In this document: in pieces, positions 7,812 through 18,020 of the stretch
How the letters are laid out: each line of letters starts with the position of its first letter
Numbering within the stretch: position 1 is the first letter of the stretch
NCBI GenBank assembly: GCA_900109485.1
Contig: FOAY01000005.1
Coordinates: 247,757-311,756 of the forward strand
Direction: 5' to 3'
DNA from: Kosakonia sacchari
GTDB lineage: Bacteria; Pseudomonadota; Gammaproteobacteria; Enterobacterales; Enterobacteriaceae
DNA: 64,000 nucleotides
The notes under the pieces: model-generated
Databases searched by the model: none
The model's input: only the letters and a program-made list of their open reading frames with translations
Told to the model about the DNA's origin: nothing
Position numbers and translations under genes: made by a program

Positions 7812-8767
7812 AGCGTGCCGGTGGTAAAGTGCAGCGCCGGTTCGACATCCACCGCCAGCCACGTCGGGCCATCCAGATCGGCGAAGCGCACGCGATTTGC
7901 CAGCGGTAACGCCGCGCTGATGGCGCGCGACGTGCAGATCATGCAGCCCAGCATCAGCGCAAAACCCTGCTTTGCGGCCTCGTCGGCCAGCGCCAGCGCT
8001 TCCGTCAGACCGCCGGTTTTATCCAGCTTGATGTTGACCATCTCGTAACGCCCGTGTAATGACGCCAGGCTTTCCCGCGTATGGCAACTCTCATCAGCGC
8101 AAATGGGCAACGGATGGATAAAGTTAGCCAGCATTTCGTCGGCCCCGGCCGGAAGCGGTTGTTCCAGCATTGCCACGCCCAAATCCGCCAGCAGCTGACA
8201 GCGCGCCGCAAGGCCTTCGGCATGCCACGACTCGTTGGCATCGACAATCAGTGTCGCCGCGGGCGCAGCGGCGCGGATCGCCACCAGCCGCTCACTGATC
8301 AAGTGATCGTCAAGCTTCACTTTCAGCAACTGAGCGCCCTTCTCGCTGAGCGCCGCCGCGCTGGCCGCCATCTGTTCCGGCGTGCCGATCACCACAGTCT
8401 GCGCCGTGGTGACATTTTGCGGCAATGTAACGCCTGCATAGTGTGTCAGGGTCTGGTTCGCTTTGCGCGCCGCCAGATCCCAGAGCGCAGAATCCACGGC
8501 GTTGCGCGCGGCACCTGGCGGCAGGAGCGTTTGCAGCTCCTCGCGGCTGAGCCGGGTTTCCAGTTGCGGCACAATGGTGAGTATCTGCGCCATGACCGAC
8601 GCTTCGCTCTCACCGTAACGTGGATACGGCGTACATTCACCCGAGGCTTTAATGCCATCTTCTTCCAGTTCAACCACCACCACGCGCGCTTCGCTGCGGG
8701 CGCCGCGCGAGATCACGAACGGAGTGTGCAGCGGCCAGGTTTCCTCATAAACTTTAACGTTGCGCAT
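7802..8767 (-). CDS. ycjG: L-Ala-D/L-Glu epimerase YcjG
   Basis: 321 residues, same length as the E. coli enzyme. It is an enolase-superfamily member (MLE subgroup) that epimerises L-Ala-D-Glu to L-Ala-L-Glu, the step after MpaA. The catalytic KxK lysine (KVKLD), metal ligands in VDANESW, EQP and ADES, and the second lysine in NIKLDKTGG are all visible. The start ATG (8767) has GAGAGGA directly upstream. Confidence 0.95.
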   Translation of the reverse strand: MRNVKVYEETWPLHTPFVISRGARSEARVVVVELEEDGIKASGECTPYPRYGESEASVMAQILTIVPQLETRLSREELQTLLPPGAARNAVDSALWDLAARKANQTLTHYAGVTLPQNVTTAQTVVIGTPEQMAASAAALSEKGAQLLKVKLDDHLISERLVAIRAAAPAATLIVDANESWHAEGLAARCQLLADLGVAMLEQPLPAGADEMLANFIHPLPICADESCHTRESLASLHGRYEMVNIKLDKTGGLTEALALADEAAKQGFALMLGCMICTSRAISAALPLANRVRFADLDGPTWLAVDVEPALHFTTGTLHL

Positions 8768-8883
8768 TCCTCTCTCCTCTGCCGCAATGTAAACCAGTAT
8801 AGATATGAAAATTGGTTTGCCGTGGTCTCGGCGGATGGCATACACTAGCCCGGACGTTAACTATATGTAAACAGGAAGATATT

Positions 8884-9390
8884 ATGTCACAACTCGTTCA
8901 TTTTCAGGGCAACCCGGTTCCCGTTGCAGGCGCAATCCCGCAGGTTGGCGCACAAGCCAAACCGTTTACGCTTGTGGCTAAAGACCTGTCTGACGTCTCT
9001 CTCGCGCAGTTCGCGGGCAAACGCAAAGTACTGAACATTTTCCCGAGCATTGATACCGGTGTTTGCGCAGCTTCTGTCCGCAAATTCAACCAGTTAGCGA
9101 CTGAAATTAGCAACACAGTGGTACTGTGCATTTCTGCCGATCTGCCGTTTGCGCAATCCCGCTTCTGCGGCGCGGAAGGCCTGAGCAATGTGGTTACGCT
9201 GTCAACGCTGCGCAGCGCTGATTTCCTGGAAAACTACGGCGTGAGCATTTCTGAAGGCGCACTGAAAGGCCTGGCGGCACGCGCTGTCGTGGTACTTGAT
9301 GAAAACGATAAGGTTATTTTCAGCCAGCTGGTCAATGAAATTACCACTGAGCCGGATTACACCGCGGCACTTGACGTACTGAAAGCCTGA
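8884..9390 (+). CDS. tpx: Lipid hydroperoxide peroxidase (thiol peroxidase) Tpx
   Basis: 168 residues, peroxiredoxin Tpx family. The peroxidatic cysteine lies in DTGVCAASV and the resolving cysteine in SRFCGAEG, about 34 residues apart as in E. coli (Cys61/Cys95). It reduces alkyl and lipid hydroperoxides using thioredoxin. CAGGAAG lies upstream of the ATG. Transcribed alone, away from ycjG, with a strong terminator after it. Confidence 0.97.
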   Translation: MSQLVHFQGNPVPVAGAIPQVGAQAKPFTLVAKDLSDVSLAQFAGKRKVLNIFPSIDTGVCAASVRKFNQLATEISNTVVLCISADLPFAQSRFCGAEGLSNVVTLSTLRSADFLENYGVSISEGALKGLAARAVVVLDENDKVIFSQLVNEITTEPDYTAALDVLKA

Positions 9391-9398
9391 TATTTCGG

Positions 9399-9424
9399 CC
9401 CGGCAGCGAACGCTGCCGGGTTTT
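9399..9424 (+). terminator. Terminator of tpx
   Basis: Ten-pair stem CCCGGCAGCG/CGCTGCCGGG with an AA loop, followed by TTTT. tyrR ends just beyond on the other strand. Confidence 0.9.
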
Positions 9425-9426
9425 CT

Positions 9427-10968
9427 TTACTCTTCGTTTTTCTTCTGGCTTAAACCATATTCCCGCAGCTTATTGGCAATTGCCGTATGCGATACGCCAA
9501 GCCTGCGCGCCAGTTTACGCGTACTGGGATAGTTGCGATAAAGTTGAGTCAGCACTGAACGTTCAAACCGGCTGGTGATGTCATCCAGCGAACCTTCCAT
9601 TGCATCTTCACCCACTGCAACCGTAGCCGCGTCGTAATCCGGCAACAGAATATCCTGCGCGCGCAGTTCATAACCTTCCAGTTGCGTTAACGCACGATAA
9701 ATGGCGTTTTTCAACTGACGAACGTTACCCGGCCAGCTATAGCGATTCAGTAGCGGCGGCAGATCCTGCGATAATTTCGGCCGTGGTACGCCCTGCTCAT
9801 CGGCGAAACGGGCAACAAACAGTTCCGTCAGCGGCATGATATCCTGCGGGCGTTCGCGCAGCGGCGGCAAATTCAGCGTCAGGACATTCAGACGATAATA
9901 GAGATCCTCGCGAAACAGCCCCTTCTGTACCAGTTCCACCAGGTTACGTTGCGTGGCACATATCACTCTGACATCAACATGCACTTCATGATCTTCGCCA
10001 ACGCGCCGGAAGGTACCATCGTTAAGGAAACGCAGCAGTTTGACCTGCATACGCGGCGACATTTCGCCAATTTCATCCAGCAGCACCGAGCCGCCGTTAG
10101 CCTGTTCAAAAAAGCCTTTTTTCCCTTCCGGCGCATGACCGAAAAGTTCGCTCTCGACCGATTCTTCCGGGATCGATGCGCAGTTCAGCGCCAGATATGG
10201 CTTCGCCGCTCGCGGGCTGGCAAGGTGGCAGGCATGTGCCAGCAGATCTTTTCCTGTGCCTGTATCACCGGTAATCAACAGCGGTGCGGTCAGCGTCGCC
10301 AGTTTGCGCGCCTGCTCGACAACATGCTTCATCTTCTGGCTGGCTGCGACAATCTGGCTGAAGGCGCTGGTATCCTGCGGGCTGATATTCTGTAACTGTC
10401 GCCCCATGCGCACGGTGGAACGCAGCATAACAACGGCGCCGGTCAGCATCGGTTCGCCGGTTTCCCCTTCCAAGTGCACCGGGGTAATTTCCATCAGGAA
10501 GTTTTGTCCGCCGATCACCACATGTTCGCTATGCGAGTTATGCGGATTGCCCTCCAGCCAGCGCTGGAAGTTAAAACCAGGGATCAATTGTGCGGCATTG
10601 TGGTTGCGTAATTTGTCGATATCCTGCGTGAAAAGCTGGCAACTGGCCGGGTTTGCCAGCTCAATTTTACTTTTCATATCCAGCGACAGTACCGGCTCCG
10701 GCAGTGCTTCCAGTAGTGCGCTCAGGGCGCGGTGCTCACGCTCAGAAGGCATCCACGATACGGTGCGAACGTCAGTAACGCCGGGAATGCGGCGAATTTC
10801 GGCCATCAGGCTACTGAAGGTATCGAACTGAAGCGCGGCGAAATTGAGGTAAATACGCCCGACCGGGTCAATTTCGATGCCGCGCAAATCAATGCCGCGC
10901 AGCACCAGTAAATCGAGCAATTCACGTGTCAGACCAAGACGATCCTCGCAAAAAACTTCAAGACGCAT
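9427..10968 (-). CDS. tyrR: Transcriptional regulator TyrR
   Basis: 513 residues, same length as E. coli TyrR. Order: N-terminal ACT domain (about 1-70), PAS domain (about 80-190), AAA+ domain with Walker A GDTGTGKD and the sigma-54-activator-like region, and a Fis-type helix-turn-helix near the C-terminus. The GAFTGA loop is replaced (GHAPEG), as expected since TyrR does not activate sigma-54. It controls aromatic amino acid synthesis and transport with Tyr, Phe or Trp as cofactor. Start at 10968 gives the MRLEVFCEDRLG N-terminus. A TyrR box sits in its own upstream region. Confidence 0.97.
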   Translation of the reverse strand: MRLEVFCEDRLGLTRELLDLLVLRGIDLRGIEIDPVGRIYLNFAALQFDTFSSLMAEIRRIPGVTDVRTVSWMPSEREHRALSALLEALPEPVLSLDMKSKIELANPASCQLFTQDIDKLRNHNAAQLIPGFNFQRWLEGNPHNSHSEHVVIGGQNFLMEITPVHLEGETGEPMLTGAVVMLRSTVRMGRQLQNISPQDTSAFSQIVAASQKMKHVVEQARKLATLTAPLLITGDTGTGKDLLAHACHLASPRAAKPYLALNCASIPEESVESELFGHAPEGKKGFFEQANGGSVLLDEIGEMSPRMQVKLLRFLNDGTFRRVGEDHEVHVDVRVICATQRNLVELVQKGLFREDLYYRLNVLTLNLPPLRERPQDIMPLTELFVARFADEQGVPRPKLSQDLPPLLNRYSWPGNVRQLKNAIYRALTQLEGYELRAQDILLPDYDAATVAVGEDAMEGSLDDITSRFERSVLTQLYRNYPSTRKLARRLGVSHTAIANKLREYGLSQKKNEE

Positions 10969-11041
10969 GGGAATAACCACCCTTTTTTCATTCACGTAAT
11001 AAAAGGATGATAAGACACTTCCTGGCTGGCAGGAAGATGTC

Positions 11042-11059
11042 TGTCAACAAATATTGACA
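11042..11059. promoter_or_regulatory. TyrR box (autoregulatory site) upstream of tyrR
   Basis: TGTCAA-CAAATA-TTGACA is a perfect inverted repeat matching the TyrR box TGTAAA-N6-TTTACA, including the essential G and C 14 bases apart. It lies 74 bases upstream of the tyrR ATG, between ycjF and tyrR. E. coli tyrR is known to repress itself. Confidence 0.75.
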
Positions 11060-11111
11060 GCCTGACGGGAAAAGCGGCAGTACGCTGTAAAGATAAGCGC
11101 GCACGCCGTTT

Positions 11112-12161
11112 TTACTCCGCAGGCCGCTTTTGCAGGGTCTCTTTAAGCTGACCAATCAGCTGGCGACGGAAATCGCCAAGCCGGGGTTTATCATCATCCA
11201 GCCACGGCAAAGGGCGGCACAATTCCATGGCCTTAATTCCCAGACGCGCCGTCAGCAACCCGGCGCCAATTCCCTGTGCGGCGCGTGCCGAAAGCCGCGC
11301 CGCGAGATCCTGCGATACCCAGTCCATTCCCACTTCGCGCACCAGTTCGCTGGCACCGGCAAAGGCAATATTCAGCAGCACCAGGCGGAACAACCGCAAG
11401 CGGCTGTAATAGCCCAGTTCAATACCGTAAAGCGTGGCGATACGATTGATCAGCCGCAGGTTGCGCCAGGCAATAAACGCCATATCCACCAGCGCCAGCG
11501 GGCTGACCGCGATCATCAAGGTGGATTCTGCCGCTGAACGGCTGATTTCGCGCCGCGCCTGCGCATCCAGTACCGGTTGCACCAGGTGCGCGTAGAGGCT
11601 GACAATTTCACGATCGCTTTGCGTTTCGTGAATGGCGGCATACCAGCGCTGCATTGCTGGATGGGCATGATCGATGCCCGCCTGCTGCGCCAGTTTTTCG
11701 CAAAACGCGCGGCCTTTCCCGGTCGCATGGCTGTGCAGCAAATCACGGGCTTCATCACGCTCCTGCGCTCGCTGCCGCAAACGCCAGAGCCGCCGCCATT
11801 CGCTGGCAACCGAACCGACACCGGCACCGATGATCAACGCCCCGGCCGCACAGCCGCCGAGCGCGACCCAGTCGTGGGTCTGCCAGGCATTCATCGCCCA
11901 CTGCACACCCTGACCGATGACGCTGACGCCAAACAGCGCCAGCCCGACGCTGACCATTTTGCGCCACAGACTGCGCTTCGGGCGCAGCGCGGATTCCACG
12001 ACAGCTTCCGCCTGCCCCTCAGCTGGCAAATCGTCAGTGATGAGCGGCGAGAATTTCTCCGCCTGCTGCGCGTCAAAAGTTTGCGCACCTTTAAACTGCG
12101 CGTCGGTTTCCGCTTCCAGCGGCCCGGCGAAATCGATTCTTGGCTTTAGCGGCTCGCTCAT
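11112..12161 (-). CDS. ycjF: Inner membrane protein YcjF (DUF697)
   Basis: 349 residues (E. coli about 353). A hydrophilic N-terminus is followed by two membrane helices (about residues 70-115) and the DUF697 C-terminal region, which appears in several GTPase-linked membrane proteins. Function unknown; co-transcribed with ycjX in the phage-shock regulon of E. coli. Its ATG overlaps the ycjX stop by 4 bases (ATGA), showing translational coupling. It lies directly upstream of tyrR, from which a TyrR box separates it. Confidence 0.95.
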   Translation of the reverse strand: MSEPLKPRIDFAGPLEAETDAQFKGAQTFDAQQAEKFSPLITDDLPAEGQAEAVVESALRPKRSLWRKMVSVGLALFGVSVIGQGVQWAMNAWQTHDWVALGGCAAGALIIGAGVGSVASEWRRLWRLRQRAQERDEARDLLHSHATGKGRAFCEKLAQQAGIDHAHPAMQRWYAAIHETQSDREIVSLYAHLVQPVLDAQARREISRSAAESTLMIAVSPLALVDMAFIAWRNLRLINRIATLYGIELGYYSRLRLFRLVLLNIAFAGASELVREVGMDWVSQDLAARLSARAAQGIGAGLLTARLGIKAMELCRPLPWLDDDKPRLGDFRRQLIGQLKETLQKRPAE

Positions 12162-13561
12162 CGCAATTTATCTCCAATTAAAAACTCCAGCGCGGCATCG
12201 AGGCGAATATGCGGCAGCGGCGTATCCACATCCATCGCCTGCGGGCGAAAAGCTTCGAAACTGAAACCCTGCTTATCCCAGAACGCCTGTCCCGGCAGAC
12301 GTGCGGGCACTTCACCCGGATAAAAGGTCAATGGCGTACCGTCACTCAGACGATGCCCGCGCAAGGCCGGGATTTTCTCGCCATTCACCTCAATGATGCC
12401 GCTCTGCGTCGCCTGTACCGAGGCCAGCCCCATGCAATCCATGCTGATACCTTCAAAGGCTGCATTCTGCCAGGCATCCTGGATGAGCTGTTGCAGCAAC
12501 GACACCATATTGGCGTGCTGATCGAGCGTCACATGGTCGGCTTTGGTGGCGGCAAACAGCAATTTATCGATCACCGGCGAAAACAGACGGCGGAACAGCG
12601 TGCGCTGGCCATAATGGAAACTTTGCATCAGTTGAGTCAGCGCCAGCCGCATATCATTGAACGCCTGCGGACCGTTGTTCAGCGGTTGCAGACAATCCAC
12701 CAGCACAATCTGGCGATCGAACTTCAAAAAGTGATGTTTGTAAAAGCCCTTCACCACATGTTCGCAGTAATAGTTGTAGCGCTCGCGCAGCATCCCGGCA
12801 TTGGTCTGTTTATCGGCCTGCGCCAGTTTCATTTCGCCGTGGCCATCGACATCCGGCCACGGGAAGAATTGCAGCGCGGGCGCCCCCGCCATATCGCCCG
12901 GCAGCACAAAGCGCCCAGGCTGAATAAAGTGCAGGCCTTCACGTTTGCACTGATGCAGGTAGTCCGTCCATGCAGCAGCAATTTCCGCCAGACGGTTCTC
13001 ATCGGCTGGCGCAAGCGGATCAAGATCGGCGCACAACGCGCGCCATTTTTGCGACCACGCCTGGCGTTGCCCTTGCAAAAGCCCGGTCATCTGCCGCGAC
13101 CAGCTCAGGTAATCCTGCGCCAGCATCGGTAAATCCAGCAGCCACTCGCCGGGATAATCGACAATCTCCAGATAAAGCGTGGAGGTCTCTTTGAAATGGC
13201 GCAGCAGCGAATCATTCGAGCGAAAACGCAGCGCAAGACGAATTTCGCTGACGCCGCGCGTCGGCGTCGGCCAGGCGGGCGGCGTGCCATAAAGCTGGGC
13301 CAGCCCTTCATCGTAGGTGAAACGGGGAATGCCAAAATCGCGCTGGGGGACGCGTTTCACGCCCAGCAACCGCTCTTCGCGCACGGCGCTCAGCAGCGGC
13401 AATCGCGCGCCAGCATGCAGGGTAAGAAGTTGATTGACCAGCGCCGTGATAAACGCGGTTTTTCCACTGCGGCTCAGGCCGGTAACTGCGAGGCGTAAAT
13501 GCCTGTCCATGCCGCGGTTCACCAGCGCATTCAGTTCGTTCTTAATTCGATCCATCGCCAT
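12158..13561 (-). CDS. ycjX: P-loop protein YcjX (DUF463)
   Basis: 467 residues, DUF463 family with a GTPase-like fold. The Walker A motif GLSRSGKTA lies near residue 30. Exact function is unknown; family members are linked to stress, and YcjX is part of the Psp regulon in E. coli. A weak AAGGG lies 9 bases before the ATG at 13561; an in-frame ATG two codons later is an alternative. It follows pspD closely in the same direction and overlaps ycjF. Confidence 0.95.
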   Translation of the reverse strand: MAMDRIKNELNALVNRGMDRHLRLAVTGLSRSGKTAFITALVNQLLTLHAGARLPLLSAVREERLLGVKRVPQRDFGIPRFTYDEGLAQLYGTPPAWPTPTRGVSEIRLALRFRSNDSLLRHFKETSTLYLEIVDYPGEWLLDLPMLAQDYLSWSRQMTGLLQGQRQAWSQKWRALCADLDPLAPADENRLAEIAAAWTDYLHQCKREGLHFIQPGRFVLPGDMAGAPALQFFPWPDVDGHGEMKLAQADKQTNAGMLRERYNYYCEHVVKGFYKHHFLKFDRQIVLVDCLQPLNNGPQAFNDMRLALTQLMQSFHYGQRTLFRRLFSPVIDKLLFAATKADHVTLDQHANMVSLLQQLIQDAWQNAAFEGISMDCMGLASVQATQSGIIEVNGEKIPALRGHRLSDGTPLTFYPGEVPARLPGQAFWDKQGFSFEAFRPQAMDVDTPLPHIRLDAALEFLIGDKLR

Positions 13562-13595
13562 GCTGCATTGCCCTTAGGGTGAAGCCGTAAATCAC

Positions 13596-13832
13596 TTATT
13601 TTACATGCCTCTCGGCCATAAAGCGGCGAGAAAATTTATCCGCCGCACGCTTCAGTAACGGTTCCAGCGCAAAGGCCAGCAGTACTCTTGCCGGACGGCG
13701 GGCAACGGATTTAACCGCCCAACCGGCGACGCCCGCCGGACCATAACGCAGCGCGGTGAGCAAAACCAGCTTACCGGCAAATTTCAACCCCGGTTTGACA
13801 TGCTGGCGTGCCTGTTGCCAGTGACGATTCAT
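13596..13832 (-). CDS. pspD: Phage shock protein D
   Basis: 78 residues (E. coli 73), a small basic protein with a hydrophobic stretch around residues 20-40. It belongs to the pspABCDE operon; its own role is not well defined, though it is thought to associate with the inner membrane. It starts 10 bases after pspC ends. pspE, which ends the operon in E. coli, is absent; ycjX follows instead. Confidence 0.92.
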   Translation of the reverse strand: MNRHWQQARQHVKPGLKFAGKLVLLTALRYGPAGVAGWAVKSVARRPARVLLAFALEPLLKRAADKFSRRFMAERHVK

Positions 13833-13842
13833 GATTTACCTC

Positions 13843-14202
13843 TTAAAGCTGACGGAAACGGCTGCGCAGCGAGAAGCTGTCGGAAGTGACATAGCGTTCC
13901 ATCTGACGCAGGCGATGTTCCCCTTCCGCCAACTGCGCATCGACGGCATCGAGCAGTTCGCTGCTGGAGGGAACGCGTTCCCCTTCCACGTAATTATCCG
14001 GCAGCGGATCGAGGACAAAAAACAGCACGATATAGGCGGCGACGACAAAGAAAAACAGGCCGAAAAACATCGCCAGGATCGCCAGAATACGCACCACTTT
14101 GACTTTGATATCCAGATACTGCGCAATACCGGCGCAGACGCCGCCCAGTTTGCCGCGCTGCGGGATACGCCATAATTTCTTATTCAGATCTAACGTTGCC
14201 AT
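13843..14202 (-). CDS. pspC: Phage shock protein C
   Basis: 119 residues, the same length as E. coli PspC. The PspC domain (GGVCAGIAQYLDI) precedes a membrane helix (about 40-67), with a leucine-zipper-like tail. With PspB it senses membrane stress and draws PspA away from PspF. Start overlaps the pspB stop by one base (TGATG). Confidence 0.96.
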   Translation of the reverse strand: MATLDLNKKLWRIPQRGKLGGVCAGIAQYLDIKVKVVRILAILAMFFGLFFFVVAAYIVLFFVLDPLPDNYVEGERVPSSSELLDAVDAQLAEGEHRLRQMERYVTSDSFSLRSRFRQL

Positions 14203-14423
14203 CAGCGATCCCTCCAGTTCGGGTGCTCAGCATCAAGAATATCTTCCAGCGCCTGAATACGTTCACGCATCCGCGCGGCTTCGGCGGACAGTTGCTGGAG
14301 CCGCTGCTGCTCGTTCTGATTCAGATCGCCGCGCTGGCGATTGTTGTAATGCAGCCATAACCAGACAGGCAGAACAAACAGGATGAATAGCGTCAGCGGT
14401 ATAGCCAGAAAAAGCGTGCTCAT
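14202..14423 (-). CDS. pspB: Phage shock protein B
   Basis: 73 residues. One N-terminal membrane helix (about 3-25, with the FVLPVWL segment) and a cytoplasmic coiled coil. It partners PspC as a positive effector of the Psp response. It lies about 50 bases after pspA and is coupled to pspC. Confidence 0.96.
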   Translation of the reverse strand: MSTLFLAIPLTLFILFVLPVWLWLHYNNRQRGDLNQNEQQRLQQLSAEAARMRERIQALEDILDAEHPNWRDR

Positions 14424-14473
14424 GTGTACTCCTTACAACAAGTGAGGCGGCATCTTCTGATACCGCCTTATTA

Positions 14474-15142
14474 TTATTGGTTGTCTTGTTTCATTTTGGC
14501 TTTCAGTTGCGCCAGTTGCTCGCTGATTTCGTCATCCGCACGCAGTTCGGCAAATTGCTGATCCAGCGATTTTTGTTTACCAAAGCCGTGGCTTTCGGCT
14601 TCCGCTTCCATCTGATCGATACGACGTTCGAAGGATTCAAAACGCGCCATCGCCTCATCCAGTTTGCCGCTGTCCAGTTGACGGCGCACATCGCGCGAGG
14701 AGCTGGCCGCCTGGTGGCGCAGGGTCAGCGCCTGCTGACGAGCACGGGTTTCGCTGAGTTTATTTTCCAGCTCGCCAATCTCTTTTTTCATCCGCGCCAG
14801 ACTCTCATCCACCAGCGTTACTTCCTGGCCCAGGGTCTCAATCAGCGCGGTGACTTTCTGTTTTTCAATCAGCGCCGCACGCGCCAGATCGTCTTTATCT
14901 TTACGCAGCGCCAGTTCGGCTTTCTCCTGCCACTCTTCCTGCTGGGCGGTGGCCTGCTCAATACGGCGCGTCAGCTGTTTCTTTTCTGCCAGCGCACGCG
15001 CTGAAGTTGAACGCACTTCAACCAGCGTATCTTCCATTTCCTGAATCATCAGGCGCACCAGTTTCTGCGGATCTTCCGCCTTTTCCAGCAGCGAGTTAAT
15101 GTTGGCGTTCACGATGTCGGCAAAACGAGAAAAAATACCCAT
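14474..15142 (-). CDS. pspA: Phage shock protein A
   Basis: 222 residues, same as E. coli. Almost entirely coiled coil after an N-terminal amphipathic helix ([20 protein letters not shown]). PspA binds and inhibits PspF in unstressed cells; under inner-membrane stress it forms ESCRT-III-like assemblies that stabilise the membrane and proton motive force. First gene of the operon, read from a sigma-54 promoter at 15195-15210 and divergent from pspF. Confidence 0.98.
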   Translation of the reverse strand: MGIFSRFADIVNANINSLLEKAEDPQKLVRLMIQEMEDTLVEVRSTSARALAEKKQLTRRIEQATAQQEEWQEKAELALRKDKDDLARAALIEKQKVTALIETLGQEVTLVDESLARMKKEIGELENKLSETRARQQALTLRHQAASSSRDVRRQLDSGKLDEAMARFESFERRIDQMEAEAESHGFGKQKSLDQQFAELRADDEISEQLAQLKAKMKQDNQ

Positions 15143-15194
15143 AATCAGTTCCTCTTCATTTCTGTAATCGGGCGTGGCCCTGCTACAGGCTTAT

Positions 15195-15210
15195 TACAAT
15201 CTTCGTGCCA
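15195..15210 (-). promoter_or_regulatory. Sigma-54 promoter of pspABCD
   Basis: The minus strand reads TGGCACGAAGATTGTA: a perfect -24 element (TGGCACG) and a -12 element TTGT, close to the TTGCA consensus at the right spacing. It lies about 50 bases before pspA; PspF would bind between it and pspF. Confidence 0.88.
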
Positions 15211-15309
15211 GGTTTTTATTTTATTGATTTTAAAGAAATTGAATAATTTTACCGCAGCAGCTTTTTCATTTAGAGTGGTTAATAAAACCAACTAATGGCG
15301 AATTTCATC

Positions 15310-16281
15310 ATGTCAGAATACAAGGATAACCTGCTCGGTGAGGCCAATAGCTTTATCGAGGTGCTGGAACAGGTTTCGCGCCTTGCGCCGATCGATAAAC
15401 CGGTACTGATCATCGGCGAGCGCGGCACCGGTAAAGAGTTAATTGCAAACCGTCTGCACTTCCTCTCCTCGCGCTGGCAAGGGCCATTTATCTCGCTTAA
15501 CTGCGCGGCGCTGAATGAAAATCTGCTGGATTCCGAATTGTTTGGCCACGAAGCCGGTGCCTTTACCGGCGCGCAGAAGCGCCATCCTGGCCGCTTTGAG
15601 CGTGCCGACGGCGGAACACTGTTTCTCGACGAACTGGCCACTGCGCCAATGCTGGTACAGGAAAAACTCCTGCGGGTCATTGAATATGGCGAACTCGAAC
15701 GCGTGGGTGGCAGCCAGCCTTTGCAGGTGAATGTGCGGCTGGTCTGCGCCACCAATGCCGACCTGCCGCAGATGGTGCAGGACGGCACCTTCCGCGCCGA
15801 TCTGCTCGACAGACTGGCCTTTGACGTGGTGCTGTTGCCGCCGCTGCGCCAGCGTCAGAGCGATATCATGCTGATGGCCGATCACTTTGCCATTCAGATG
15901 TGCCGCGAACTTAAGTTGCCGCTGTTTCCCGGTTTTACCGATCGTGCCCGCGATGTGCTGATGAATTACGCCTGGCCCGGAAATATTCGCGAACTGAAAA
16001 ACGTGGTGGAACGTTCAGTCTATCGCCATGGCCGCAGCGATGAGCCGCTGGATACCATCATTCTTGATCCGTTTAACCGTACGTTGAGTGCATCGCAGGT
16101 TGAAGAGCCTGGCTCAGTCTCCCTGCCGCTGGATCTGCGTCAGTTTCAGCACCAGCAGGAAAAGCAGTTATTACAGCAGAGCCTGCAACAGGCGAAATTT
16201 AACCAAAAACGCGCGGCAGAATTGCTGGGACTGACCTATCACCAGCTACGGGCGCTGCTGAAAAAGCATCAAATAAGCTGA
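15310..16281 (+). CDS. pspF: Psp operon transcriptional activator PspF
   Basis: 323 residues. A sigma-54 activator with no N-terminal sensor domain: the AAA+ domain starts at once, with Walker A GERGTGKE, the GAFTGA loop that contacts sigma-54, and a C-terminal Fis-like helix-turn-helix ending in KKHQIS. Its activity is restrained by PspA instead of a receiver domain. The start MSEYKDN aligns with the E. coli N-terminus; an ATG five codons earlier (15295) is possible, and neither has a strong ribosome site. It lies upstream of sapA. Confidence 0.97.
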   Translation: MSEYKDNLLGEANSFIEVLEQVSRLAPIDKPVLIIGERGTGKELIANRLHFLSSRWQGPFISLNCAALNENLLDSELFGHEAGAFTGAQKRHPGRFERADGGTLFLDELATAPMLVQEKLLRVIEYGELERVGGSQPLQVNVRLVCATNADLPQMVQDGTFRADLLDRLAFDVVLLPPLRQRQSDIMLMADHFAIQMCRELKLPLFPGFTDRARDVLMNYAWPGNIRELKNVVERSVYRHGRSDEPLDTIILDPFNRTLSASQVEEPGSVSLPLDLRQFQHQQEKQLLQQSLQQAKFNQKRAAELLGLTYHQLRALLKKHQIS

Positions 16282-16316
16282 AATCGCCGACAATAACAGC
16301 AGTCGCTTGCAGACAT

Positions 16317-16345
16317 TTGTACGAAGCCATCGCAAGTGCGATACA
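16317..16345 (+). promoter_or_regulatory. Predicted sigma-70 promoter of the sap operon
   Basis: TTGTAC (16317-16322), 17 bases, then GATACA (16340-16345), 35 bases before the sapA ATG. Confidence 0.5.
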
Positions 16346-16379
16346 CTTTGTTCATGAATTTAAACACGTTGAATACATC

Positions 16380-18020
16380 ATGCGTCCGGTTCTCTCCTCT
16401 CTGCTGTTGACCGCAAGCCTGTTCGCAGGCGTCGCCCAGGCGGCAGTCACGCCTGCTCCGCTGGCGGATATTCGCGACAGCGGTTTTGTTTATTGCGTCA
16501 ACGGCCAGGTCGATACCTTTAACCCGCAGAAAACCAGCAGCGGTTTGATTGTTGATACGCTGGCCGCGCAACTCTACGATCGCTTGCTGGACGTCGATCC
16601 CTATACTTACCGGCTGGTGCCGGAGCTGGCGGAAAGCTGGGAAGTGCTGGATAACGGCGCAACTTACCGTTTTCGTCTGCGCGATAACGTTGCCTTTCAG
16701 ACCACGCCCTGGTTCACCCCGCACCGTGCATTAAATGCCGACGACGTGGTATTTACTTTTCAGCGTATCTTCAACCGCAACCATCCCTGGCATAACGTCA
16801 ACGGCGATAGTTTCCCGTACTTCGATAGTTTGCAATTTGCCGATTCCGTCGACAGCGTGCGCAAGCTGGACAACCGCACCGTCGAGTTTCGCCTGAAAAA
16901 ACCGGATGCCTCGTTTTTATGGCATCTGGCGACGCATTATGCCTCGGTGATGTCGGCGGAATACGCTGGCGAACTGGCGAAAAAAGATCGCCAGGAACTG
17001 ATCGATCGCCAGCCGGTCGGCACCGGTCCCTATCAGCTTGATGAGTATCGCGCCGGGCAATATATTCGGTTACAACGTCACGAAAAATTCTGGCGTGGTA
17101 AACCGCTGATGCAGCAGGTGGTTGTCGATTTAGGCTCCGGCGGTACAGGCCGTTTATCAAAATTACTGACCGGCGAGTGCGATGTACTGGCGTGGCCAGC
17201 CGCCAGCCAGTTGACCATTCTGCGTGACGATCCGCGCCTGCGCCTGACGCTGCGTCCGGGGATGAACATCGCCTATCTGGCGTTTAATACCAACAAACCG
17301 CCGCTGAATAACCCGGAAGTGCGCCATGCGCTGGCGCTGTCGATCAATAACCAGCGTCTGATGCAGTCGATCTACTACGGCACAGCGGAAACGGCGGCGT
17401 CAATTCTGCCCCGTGCTTCCTGGGCTTATGATAATGAAGCCAAAATCACCGAATACAATCCGGATCAGGCGCGCGAACGGCTGAAAGCGCTGGGGCTGGA
17501 AAATCTCACGTTACAACTGTGGGTGCCAACCAGTTCACAGCCCTGGAACCCCAGCCCGCTGAAAACCGCCGAGCTTATCCAGGCCGATATGGCGCAGGTC
17601 GGCGTGAAAGTGGTGATCGTGCCGGTAGAAGGCCGTTTCCAGGAAGCGCGATTGATGGACATGAACCATGATTTAACACTCACAGGCTGGGCGACGGACA
17701 GTAACGATCCGGACAGTTTCTTCCGCCCGCTGCTGAGTTGCGCGGCGATAAACTCGCAGACCAACTTTGCGCACTGGTGCCACCATGAATTTGACGATGT
17801 GTTGCAAAAAGCGCTTACTTCACAGCAACTTGCTGCGCGCATTGATGATTATGACGAAGCCCAGCAGATCCTCGCCCGCGAATTACCGGTGCTGCCGCTG
17901 GCCTCCTCGCTGCGCTTGCAGGCGTATCGCTATGATATTAAAGGGCTGGTGCTGAGTCCGTTCGGCAGCGCCTCTTTTGCCGGTGTCTCGCGGGATAAAC
18001 AAGAGGTGTCGAAGCCATGA
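16380..18020 (+). CDS. sapA: Periplasmic binding protein SapA
   Basis: 546 residues, SBP_bac_5 family, with a signal peptide cleaved near AQA-AV. First gene of sapABCDF, an ABC transporter named for sensitivity to antimicrobial peptides in Salmonella. In E. coli the SapBCDF part exports putrescine and SapD supports Trk potassium uptake, so the substrate in this strain is open. The start at 16380 is fixed by the signal peptide; its ribosome site is poor. The stop overlaps sapB. Confidence 0.95.
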   Translation: MRPVLSSLLLTASLFAGVAQAAVTPAPLADIRDSGFVYCVNGQVDTFNPQKTSSGLIVDTLAAQLYDRLLDVDPYTYRLVPELAESWEVLDNGATYRFRLRDNVAFQTTPWFTPHRALNADDVVFTFQRIFNRNHPWHNVNGDSFPYFDSLQFADSVDSVRKLDNRTVEFRLKKPDASFLWHLATHYASVMSAEYAGELAKKDRQELIDRQPVGTGPYQLDEYRAGQYIRLQRHEKFWRGKPLMQQVVVDLGSGGTGRLSKLLTGECDVLAWPAASQLTILRDDPRLRLTLRPGMNIAYLAFNTNKPPLNNPEVRHALALSINNQRLMQSIYYGTAETAASILPRASWAYDNEAKITEYNPDQARERLKALGLENLTLQLWVPTSSQPWNPSPLKTAELIQADMAQVGVKVVIVPVEGRFQEARLMDMNHDLTLTGWATDSNDPDSFFRPLLSCAAINSQTNFAHWCHHEFDDVLQKALTSQQLAARIDDYDEAQQILARELPVLPLASSLRLQAYRYDIKGLVLSPFGSASFAGVSRDKQEVSKP

